Program-made: the position numbers and the translations under genes
Notes under the pieces: model-generated
The model's database searches: none
Told to the model about the DNA's origin: nothing
The model's input: only the letters and a program-made list of their open reading frames with translations
Source: Polytrichum commune
Taxonomy: Eukaryota > Streptophyta > Polytrichopsida > Polytrichales > Polytrichaceae
Assembly: GCA_950295325.1 (NCBI GenBank)
Contig: OX485805.1
Location: forward strand, 22,679,501 to 22,743,500
Length of the DNA: 64,000 bases
Direction of reading: 5' to 3'
Shown: in pieces, positions 24,350 through 33,724 of the stretch
Layout of the letters: each line of letters begins with the position of its first letter
How positions within the stretch are numbered: the stretch's first letter is position 1

Positions 24350-25230
24350 TGCATGTCATGGCAAATTTTGTACACTATGTAATGATTGCCATGTGTATAA
24401 CCAAACATTGCCAAGTGTACATGCCAACCTTGCCCCAATACATACCAAGGACACTTAGGGGGTATATACATGCCAAACATATTATATTACAATATTGAAG
24501 AAAAAAAAGTGAATATGATACATGGGACTAATGCCCCATATAGCTAATACAATAAGCACTCAAACCTAGAGTTTTATAGAATTAAAAGAGACCACTTTTA
24601 GGTCTCATGGGCAATTTGGGGTTCAATCAAAGCATAAATTTTGTATTTCCAACTAGATTGGATCCATTTATATGAATTAAGGTACATGGGTGTTATTTGA
24701 TCCGTTCTCCATGTTCTTCAACGTCTATCAATTAGTTTATATAACAAAGCTTGTGTTGCATTAGTAATCTAAAATGAGGTATCACTAGAAATTGAACTCA
24801 CAGTTGGATCTCCCCTTTTTCGGTTATTGTTTTTGGAAGTACATGTTTGTTGATTCGTGAAGTGAATACATAGATCTTCCAAATTGTGTTCACTATTGAG
24901 TGTGAAGTAGGTAATAGATTTGAAGACATAGTCCAATCTCTTTTTAACACGTGTCTTTATGGTGTTTGTTCTATAATCCTCACCTGACCACATACCAATC
25001 AAATATAGGGGGTCTGATTAAGAAAACTTACCAAATAATACCTACATACTTTATAAAACATGAAAGATGTATATTTCTAAGTTACATAGAGCTCACCACC
25101 AAAGTGTGGAAGTAAATCACAAGTGAAATGACTCTTCATTCATGTGTGCCTCTCTCTAAGAGGCCGGTGTTTCTAATTTGTTTCTCCTTATTTCAACCCC
25201 CCACCCCTCCTGCCCCCGGCCAGTCCTTTT
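24350..25230. other. Intergenic, nothing recognised
   Basis: AT-rich, short ORFs without recognisable products. Confidence 0.4.
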
Positions 25231-25232
25231 GC

Positions 25233-26625
25233 CTTCTCCGGGGAATGATGAAGGCATTGAATGGCAGTTTGCAGCCAGCACCATGGCACAGTCACTCCAA
25301 CTGCATCATCAACCACTGGCTCTCAAATGTACTCAAATCAGGTACAGTAATCTCCCGCTTAAGTACGCATCCTGGTTAAGGGCACAATTTTTTTTTTGAC
25401 AAAAGTTAGGGTTCATATTTTCTTGTTTGAACATGTCATGCAGAGTCATTTGTCGCAAATGCATGATTTTTTTAAGCTTCACAGACAATGTTAGTTTGTG
25501 AACGTTTTGTTGAAATGTCTCAAACGATTATCACAATTCATCATACATTTTGTCGAGCTCCCGTTTGAACATCGGAGCAAAGCAATTGGTCATCAATGTC
25601 GAAGACAATGTTGTGTAAAGCTTCAAAGCCTTTGAAGTCGGTAACACTTTTAGATTCAACAAATGTCTCAATAGGCTGGATTTCGTTGCAGTGTTTTCTC
25701 CCGATTGTCCTAGACTTTCTGGATGGCACCATTCATTGACTTCATACTCCCGCCCTAGCGTCCGCTTGCTTGGTGCGTTCAGCTTGCTCAACTTTGCAAT
25801 GATTTCACATCGACCGGGTTGCCTCAGGTTGCCTCAGGTTTCATCTGTTTCCCGTTGTGATTCATCAAATCATAAGGTCTAGAAAGCGATATGATTAAAG
25901 TACGCACCTACCAACTAAGTGCACACCAACGGCTCCAGTTCAAAGTGTGTACTTAAGCGGGAGATTACTGTAGTTCATGAAGTACTCTGATTTGCAACAG
26001 CAGCAAGTGATGTGGGTTAGGGATGCAGTAAACATGATTGTCATCATGCACTACTACAAGGGGTATGAGTCAATCAAGTAAAGATTTCAATCTCGTGTTT
26101 TGTCGTAGTCTGTATCTCTGGTACTCTCTGTCCCCAACACGAAGACACAACAATCGCCCATCGAAGTAGGTATGTTCAAGATGCAGAATACTCGACAATT
26201 TTTAAATGGGGATAAAAGTCTTCCTTCCTGGAGAAATTCAAAGGAAGCAACCGTACGGTGAAGCTGGACTCATGCATTGGTCACGACAGTTGGGTCTCTG
26301 AACAAACCGGTAACTGCCTTCTTACTCCAGTGCCGACTTTCACTTCTTTTTAAATGAATTACTATTTATCAGCTTTTTCTTCGTCCTAGTAAGCAGATAG
26401 GACATTACATTGTCCTCTACGGTCTGTCGGCACTCTTGTTCAGTAACTGCTCATATCCCCCTTTTTGTGGACTTTGGCTGCGCCATAAACAGGCCGCCCT
26501 TGTGGAGTGCTGTGTTGGTCAACAACGAGAACGTCAGGTTCAACACCGATGTCATCACATATATCTACAACTTGTCAAATTCGCATCAGCCAAACAGTTC
26601 AAATCAATTGCCAGCCAATCAACAA
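25233..26625 (+). CDS. Unrecognised gene, partial exon set on plus strand (possibly decayed)
   Basis: Candidate exons: 26001-26077 (QQVMWVRDAVNMIVIMHYYK..., donor GTAAAG), ~26217-26309 (FLEKFKGSNRTVKLDSCIGH ... WVSEQT, donor GTAACT) and 26444-~26625 (VTAHIPLFVDFGCAINRPPL ... NTDVITYIYNLSNS). The last two join exactly in phase (G + TA), strong evidence for real exons. The join from 26077 to the next exon does not fit the frame, because a TAA lies just upstream of the FLEKF block. An exon 5' of the Tigger-like element (25,233-25,342) is possible. I do not recognise the protein family. It may be a pseudogene: the transposon insertion and the phase problem point that way, but a small missed exon would also explain the data. 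Confidence 0.45.
25345..25970. mobile_element. Tigger/pogo-like (Tc1-mariner) non-autonomous element
   Basis: 626 bp flanked by TA on both sides (25343-25344, 25971-25972). TIRs start CAGTAATCTCCCGCTTAAGT and are identical for 22 bp. The CAG start and TA target fit pogo/Tigger elements. The minus strand keeps short coding-like runs (VTDFKGFEALHNIVFDIDDQ) broken by stops, perhaps the tail of a transposase. It sits between two candidate exons of a plus-strand gene. Confidence 0.8.
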
Positions 26626-26664
26626 TGTAATGTGCGTAGTTGTACAGTCCCAGTGTCACATTGT

Positions 26665-26998
26665 TGCTACATATCACAAACTACATCAAGTGAACAGAAC
26701 TTGGTTAGGACTAATATACAGAATATGTGATTGCCTGATACATTACCTCATGGGCAAACTGTGCATTATAAGCATCATGTGTATTGACAATGTGGGCCCA
26801 TTCAAAGTCATAGTAATTTCACATAGTTGATGCTACATATCACAAACTACATCGAGTGAACAGAACTTGGTTAGGACTAATATACAAAATATGTGACTGC
26901 ATAATACATTACCTCATGGGCACCCTGTGCATCACAAGCATCATGTGTTTGATAATGTGGGCCCATTCAAAGCCACAGTAATTTCACATAACCGACTG
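26665..26998. repeat. Tandem duplication, 167-bp unit, two copies
   Basis: Units start GCTACATATCACAAACTACA at 26,665 and 26,832 and are about 90% alike. The unit ends CCATTCAAAGCCACAGTAAT-TTCACATAA. Its right part is also the left end of the larger duplicated segment shared with the ORC2 last intron. Confidence 0.85.
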
Positions 26999-28211
26999 CA
27001 ATGAAATGCAACTAAGTTAACTAACCTATCTATGACATTGACCCACATTATAGTAAGATTTCAAATGAATGTCAAATACTTTAAAAACAAAATGTGCGTC
27101 TGTAGATTCAATGGACAAATCGGGGGCCAAATCTGCCGACACATGTTGACAACAGTTCATTCCATGGTGGGTTACGTCATAACTTCCAAAACTGGTGGTG
27201 AACATCCAATAGGCCACTGTGCTGGCACCATCATGCACTTGGTAGGCCTCCAAGAAGGGAACACGAGCTTACAAGGCACATACCAAGTGCCAGACAAAAA
27301 CAAACATTATGGACAACAGCCTACAAAATTACTCTCTACAGACTGGAAGGTAGTATTCTTTAACTAAATTTATATCAAGATTCGCATCAAGGACCCCCAC
27401 ACGTCGCAGGCCGCCAAAGAGATGAATTACACATGAACTTGGGAATCGAATGAAGTGGCAAGTTACTGTAGATCACACTAGTTTACCCACTCTGCCCTAC
27501 ATGGCACTGGCACCACATTTCACTCGATATCTGGTTAGTGATGAATATAGTATAGATCACACTACACTAAATATGCTATTTAGTGTCATATGATTTATGT
27601 CACTATGGTAACTTTTCGGATCACTTTGTATGAATAAGTGAACAAATATTGTCATAGATGATGAATGAGTTCATCCATTGGCCAAAACCCTACCTCCTCT
27701 TGTCAGCAACTTGTGATGAAATATTGTCATGGATGGTTGACTTGGATGACAAAATCAGTTAATAAGTGACAGTAAATGCAACACTGTAAATCTGAAATCC
27801 CCCCCAAGAAATTACAAGGAATGACAAATAATGTTGGGTTAACATTTAGTGTTTGTGACACTACACCACAGTTTACAATTAGTATTGAGCAAGACAATTA
27901 GAATTGGTGACACTAAATATCATATTTAGTGTAGTTTCCTATCCATCAACATTTAACAGGTGGTGTAGCATTTCTCCTCTTTCTAAGGGCAAGGTTTTCA
28001 GATCCTCTACTCAATGTCTCATGAACTGATGATGTCTTTGCTTCAGAGCATGGTGTGGTGGGCCCATAGTATGCAGTGACGGGCATGGGCAAAACAAATC
28101 AATGTCTCTTGAACGACATAAATATAGTTAACCCTCCACTTTAACCTATTAACTTTTGAAACCAATTTGGCCTTATAAATACTGCAACCTGCTAATTTGC
28201 AATATCTTGCA
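26936..28211. repeat. Segmental duplicate A: 3' flank of ORC2
   Basis: This segment, including the last ~20 bp of the ORC2 coding sequence, is repeated at 28,470-29,412 inside the last ORC2 intron. Landmarks in both copies: AAAAGCCACAG or CAAAGCCACAG, ACGTCTGTAGA, CATGGTG(A/G)GTTAC, GACAACAGCCTA, TTTTCAGATCCTCTACTCAAT and CTGCTAATTTGCA. Copy A carries an extra MITE (27,562-27,945) that copy B lacks, so the MITE inserted after the duplication. Confidence 0.8.
27562..27945. mobile_element. MITE of the CACTAAATA family, copy 3
   Basis: Best preserved copy. Left end CTACACTAAATATGCTAT, right end its inverted partner (CATATTTAGTGTAG), interior GGTAACTTTTCGG, TCATGGATG, TGACAGTAA(A/T)TGCAACAC and TAGTATTGAGCAAGACAATT as in copy 1. 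About 384 bp, no ORF. Absent from the paralogous segment at 28.5-29.4 kb. Confidence 0.8.
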
Positions 28212-31200
28212 GGAGCTTTGTAAGGGCTTCAGTAGGTAGTGGAATATAGAGACAGTCCTGGCCATCAGAACCTCGTCGAAACTTTAGAAGCTCATGATCC
28301 TTGAACTCCGTCAGGTGGGCGCGTAAAGTTACCTCACTACTTACCAAAAACTGCTCCCTGCAGACTGTGTAAAGTCGGTTCAAAGGAAGTCCTGCATCAA
28401 TCAAATATCCCAGCCCATTTAGTGCCTTCATCCACTCATGGTCTCACAAGATAGGCAGTCTCCTGAGCCTCACGTGTATTGACAATGAGTGTCGTACAAA
28501 AGCCACAGTTGTATCACATAACCCACTCTGATGTGATGCGATTTAGATAGGCAACCTATTGTATGATATTGACCCAAACTATAAGAACATGGTAAATGAA
28601 TGTCAGAACAAAACCTTAGTTTAAAAACATGTACGTCTGTAGACTTGATTGCGAGTCATTTGATAAACTGTTATTAGTTGACATGGTGAGTTACATCAGA
28701 ACTTCAAAGATAGTGGGTGAACGTCCTGTGGCTTCTGAGAAGGGAGCAGTAGCAGCACTTACATGACAGACACCAACTGGAAGACACAAACAAACAGAAA
28801 CAAACACAATTGACAACAGCCTAGATGTTTACTCTTTACAGCCTCAAAGGTAGTAATTTTAACAAAATTTAAACCAAAATTAATATCAAAGACCCCAAAA
28901 TTGTTAAGTAGGCCCTCATAGAGATCAATTACAGATGAACCTGGTAATTAACTTATCAGAGTTTGTATGGACCGTACTATTGTGAACCCCTACTCCAATG
29001 TATGGAGTGGAAAATTACTGTAGACCACACTATTTCCCCACTCTTCCCTACGTGGTACTGGCACCACATTCCAAAGTCAGTACCTTGCAGTGTTGAAGTG
29101 TGAACCACACTACTTTCCTAACATGCATACAAAATTCAACAAGTGATGTAGTTTCCCCCTCTTTTTTCAAGGGCAGGGTTTTCAGATCCTCTACTCAATA
29201 TATTATAACTGATAATGTCCTTTCTTCATGTTCTAGCGCATGGTATGGCTGGCCCATACCATGAAGTGATGAGCATGTTGACAAGATAAATTGATGTCCC
29301 TTGAATGACATAGATGTAGTTAACCTCCACTTCAAACCATTAACTTTTGAAGCCAATTTGGTCTTATAAATACATCCATCTGCTAATTTGCAGTGTCTTG
29401 CAGGAGCTTTTGCACACAAGAAGGACTCTTGGCTGCAACCAACAACAACCGAACAAAATGAAAATCTAATAATCAAATGTAGTTGGCATTACCTTGATCA
29501 TCAGGATGACCAATCTGAAATTCTGCAAGAACACGGAAGACACTCTGTGCATTGGGAGTTAAACTTTGCAGCACAAGAACAGCACTTCGAGCATTCTTTG
29601 TAGCTGCACCCGCAGCCAACAGTAATGGCACACCTGCTGCCTCAACTACATAAGTTGCGTACGTTGGAGTGTGCAACCATAACCATTTAAACTGGCTGCG
29701 AGCCATTTGTTTGTCCCATACTGCACAAATTCAAGCAGAAGGGTTAATTAGACAATCCTAAAGTAGGGTTCACTGAGGAAAAAAAATTCTTTAAGAAACC
29801 TACTTTTGCTGACCTAGACAATGTCCACAAGTTCCACAAAAGGTCTCTGACCACCATACAGTTCTTAACCGCTTCAATAAGTTACATTTGTGGGTCTATG
29901 GTTAAACAGGGTACAATTAAAAGGGCACAGGTAGAAAGGTCTTCTGGGTTCCTTATATTTCTCTATATGTACAGGAGTGCAGTGCCCAGGATTGATAATC
30001 GGGCACATTGAAAGTATCTAGAGCTAGAACAACAATTCAAATGCGTTCCTCCTGTCCTCATCCCTTCCCATCTGTACAATGTAGATTATGGTAAGAAATG
30101 TCATGGAACTGCACTCCCTGTAAGGAAACCCAGGAGTCTACAGATATCACTCCAGGAGTGGCGATAAAACACAAAGAAACATCTCTTGGCTGTTTTTCAA
30201 GTAGAATACTAAGAACCCCCCTCTTTCATGCATGTGATTGTCAATACTCACAGATGGGAGCATTCACGTTGTCAATAGAAGCCACAAAACGCACATGCTT
30301 AGAAGATGCTACAGTTGCAAGAGTTTGTTGAATATCGTCATCTCTTAGTCCTGGTCCATCAATGTTATGAACCACCACATATATGTGAGCCAGGTCTTCC
30401 TGATCAGTAAGAAAGGCCAGGAGGTCTGCCAAGCTGTTGGAACTGACTGGAGGCCCATCCTTTTTTAACTTAGCAGAACTAGGCCTTTGCACTTTGCTTG
30501 CATCCCATAAAGTACTTACAATTGTGTGCACCACCTGCTCAAAGGCGGAACATTATTGTCAGTTCATGAAAATCTGCACTTTTGAAGCAAACACAAGGTG
30601 CTTGTAGACCAAAGCACTGGTCTCAACAGTTGGCAAATGAAGAAACCACTGACTACTTGCTCCTGTAATGACTTTTGCTTTTCTTATTCTGTAAGGCTGC
30701 TATTTTGTACAGTCTAGTGTCTTTTGGCGTCATCATGTCGAGTCGATCTACTCGAAAGATTGATGGTGTGCAAGTTCACTTCCACATCCTTAAGTATGAA
30801 TTATCATCATGTTCATTGGCACTTCCAGAACACTAGGTGTATATGATACAATTCATCATGGCACATCACCCACTCACAGCCCTTACATGTTTGATATTTA
30901 TATTTGAAAGATATCCATTGACAACAACGGCAGCAGAATCCCTGAGTGCTGAATCAGCAAAATCCTCTAACAACGATTTCTTGGATCCAAACCCATACAT
31001 CAAGAGCCCAAAGCCGCAGCTGCACAGCACCTTCAACATCCATCAGTATTTACTTGCGGGCTTTGGCCACAGGGCACAAACCTCCTAATCATATTGGATT
31101 TTTCGGCACAGGCTTGAATTTTCATGCTAGGTCACCAGGAGTGATAGACTGAATAAGTAGCCAACAATTATCACCTTCATCTGTAATCATCTCCCATATG

Positions 31201-32748
31201 CAGAGGCAGAACCTTTTTGTGAAAGAGCATGCTTTTTCTGTACATATGGGTCTAACTCAAACCTGAGGACAAGTTATATATTGCATCCAGCTCACTCATT
31301 GTCAGAAATGCACAATACATTTGAAACACCAATAATTATCACAGATCCTTGCATCATAAAGCATTGTAAATCATAATATCATAAGTACAATTAGAGTCCA
31401 TACCTTGACTGGAAGTGCCACTTCTGATAAAAGGCACGATAACTATCCACAAGTGCACATTGCTCCATCTCATGCTTTGGAGTAAGTTTTGCCAGTGCAT
31501 CTCGTAGGTCCTGAATAGTACAAAGATTAGAATCTAAGATCCCCTCAGTAAGCTATAAATTTGGAGTTTAAATTATATACATGTAATCAAGATACTAAAT
31601 ATCTAGTTACAGGGACATGGCTTCGAATTCAAAATTTGTGCCAGTGGATAAACTCTCCCTCAATCAAGAAAAGATTTGAGGAATAAGACTAATGAACTTC
31701 TGTGCGGCCAACAGCTGGCCAGCTCAGTTGAGCACTTTTCCTTTATAAAGATGCACCCTAAAGCTGATCCTAGAGCTAAGATCACAAACTCCAGTGACAG
31801 GAACTCTTACAAACAGTATTCTATTGATGTAAACAATTGCTGACCAATATGTTAGAAATTCTAAACTTCACAATAGCCAAATAGAAGACTTACCTTCTCT
31901 TCCACGATTCCAATGTCAGTTACTCTGTTGGCTGATTTTTTCCCTACTCCACTCCCTTCTTTCACCCTAAAATAGCTCCGCGAAGGAACACCTTCATTGC
32001 CCTCAGCATCTTCCCCTTTTAAGATGTCCATGGCCTGCATCAGAATCCTATTTAAAATCTCTTTACAATTGTTCCACCTAGTGAACAGCAAGGATTAACC
32101 AGCACACACAAAATTGCGCATGACATCATGCACTAAACCTGATGTTGCAGTTTCTTTCTCACAATTCATAATTGGACACATGATTCAATGGACAGTGCCA
32201 ATGACAACAATTGCAAAATGCATTGCCAAGATGACATTGTCTCATTCCTTGTTCTAGCTGGTGAACACCAAGTATCAACCAACACACAAGAATTTACGCA
32301 TAGCATCATGCACTAGACCTAGTGTTGCAGTTTCTTTCTCACAGCACATAATTGGACAAATAATTTAATGACCACTGCCAATCACAAGTGATGCAAAATG
32401 CATTGCCGAGATAAAGTAGACGTAATGAAGCTCAATTATACGTTAATATCATCTGTGCGACAAAGCTCTCTCATATGCTCAAAGCAGAAGTCCAGAATAA
32501 GAAACAGTGACCTCATTCTGCGCCTCCTCCTCCTCCTTTGACAACGCCCGCACCGTGAGCTGATGTCTGCCTGGTTTCCGACCCCGTTTACCACGTCCTC
32601 CTCGTCCCCTTCCACGCCCGCTACTGCTCCCCGCCCGCTCGAAATCTTCATCGTCTTCATCTTCGTCGTCGTCTCCGCCTCTCCGTTTGCGTTTCTTCGA
32701 AGGAGGAGTGGGAGTAGCCCCGCCCCGCCTTGTTCTGCGCCCTTCCAT
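28192..32748 (-). CDS. ORC2: Origin recognition complex subunit 2, complete (7 exons)
   Basis: ORC2 is a core subunit of the six-subunit complex that marks replication origins and loads MCM helicase in the nucleus. Exons: 32512-32748, 31894-32034, 31404-31510, 30887-31019, 30252-30534, 29493-29720, 28192-28391; GT-AG, all in phase, 443 codons with the stop. The N-terminus is basic and low-complexity ([22 protein letters not shown]), as in DNA-binding tails. Conserved blocks follow: [31 protein letters not shown] (AAA+-like core lacking a normal Walker A), [51 protein letters not shown], and the C-terminal winged-helix [12 protein letters not shown] ... [10 protein letters not shown]. The length is somewhat above typical plant ORC2 because of the N-terminal tail. 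The exon 1 donor (GTCACT, or GTTTCT 6 bp on) is weak and should be checked. Confidence 0.93.
28470..29412. repeat. Segmental duplicate B inside the last ORC2 intron
   Basis: Paralogous to 26,936-28,211 without the MITE. It makes up most of intron 28,392-29,492. Its right end repeats the last codons and stop of ORC2 (see the relic exon at 29,383-29,432). Confidence 0.8.
29383..29432 (-). other. Relic or alternative terminal exon of ORC2
   Basis: After a pyrimidine-rich acceptor (GGTTGTTGTTGGTTGCAG) the minus strand reads, in the phase left by the donor at 29,492, a 16-codon tail ([16 protein letters not shown]) followed by TAG. The last part duplicates the true C-terminus KLLQDIAN. If used, it would replace the 66-codon winged-helix exon with a short tail. 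It arose with the segmental duplication; most of the original exon is missing here. Use in vivo is unknown. Confidence 0.45.
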
Positions 32749-32809
32749 TCAGCAGCTTCCTCCACAGATCGCCATTGGCTTATTGTTCTCCAAACACAAA
32801 CAATTCCGG

Positions 32810-32818
32810 AAACCCTAA
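32810..32818. promoter_or_regulatory. Telo-box upstream of ORC2
   Basis: AAACCCTAA lies about 62 bp upstream of the ORC2 ATG. Telo-boxes are common in plant promoters of cell-cycle and ribosome-biogenesis genes. The motif is seen; the role is inferred. Confidence 0.45.
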
Positions 32819-32973
32819 AACAGGTGAATCTTGCCCTTCCTCTCTCGGTGGCGATGAGGATAGAAATGGGGGGAGATTTGTATCTTCGCGGATATAGGTG
32901 TCATTTAAATGGTTGAGTAACTTCGGAATGTCCTTACCTATACCCAACAAGTAATTTGTACACGCAGTACACA

Positions 32974-33720
32974 TTCAGTCCAACTTTTAAATGCATTTAG
33001 GCCTCGAGCTAACAAACACATAAGTATCAACACACATGCCCAAGGCATCCATTTACAGGAAGGAATCTCTCCAGCCTTGTATGTGCATCTACTTCAACAA
33101 TGCCCATACGAGGACCCTGCAATAAAAAGATGAAATAACTTCCGTTTAGAAAACTCAAATTTAAACAAACAAAGGTGGAGAGGTGTGGAAATTCATAGTG
33201 ATAAAATGAACACACCTGATGCGAATAATTATAGCATCTGTGACCTCCCCTTTCTCTGCAAAATGCTCTCGAAGCCTCTCCTCAGTCACATAGCGCGGTA
33301 AATTCTTCACAAATATTCGAGACGACCAGCGTGCAAAATGCTTCTCCAAATTTAATCCATTCTCCAATTTCAACCATGCAAAACTCCTCTGAGCCCTACC
33401 TATTGAATCACGGATCCTTAAACCCTGATCCTCTGTTTCTATTGCAATACCAGATATATGGGAAAACAGCGAGAAATTACATGATGCAGGAGACACCAGA
33501 AGATCACAAATCACATGACAAGGAATCCTGAAGGTTGTAGATTATGATTTGGAGTCGTAGGAAGAAACCCTACCAGCATATGAATGAACAAGGACGTTGC
33601 AATATAGAGTTGAGCTGCGCGAGGACAGATGAGTCCTAATTCCTAAAGTATGCCACCTAGATTCCAACTCATTGTCCAGCTCAGAGAATTCCTTGTACTG
33701 GTGGTGCCAGGTGGAATTTA
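32974..33720 (-). pseudogene. Duplicated first RRM exon and promoter region of the MRD1-like gene
   Basis: About 750 bp matching 5,020-5,773 in the same orientation, estimated 90% alike by eye. It keeps the RRM1 exon ([20 protein letters not shown]) and its GTGTG donor, but the acceptor AG before the exon (CGCAG in the source) has become CGCTG. The second half of RRM1 (exon 4699-4813) is not present downstream. A 117-codon ORF (33161-33514) runs through the whole exon because a 2-bp indel and a TGA-to-TGG difference open the frame. It is probably a non-functional fragment as an RRM gene, but it places an MRD1-type promoter 230-970 bp upstream of ORC2. Confidence 0.8.
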
Positions 33721-33724
33721 GGCT

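Noticed and set aside
32436-32916. Other-frame ORFs over ORC2 exon 1 (Arg-rich and Ser/Pro-rich)
   Set aside because: Shadows of the low-complexity N-terminal exon; only the frame starting [10 protein letters not shown] joins the ORC2 exons in phase.
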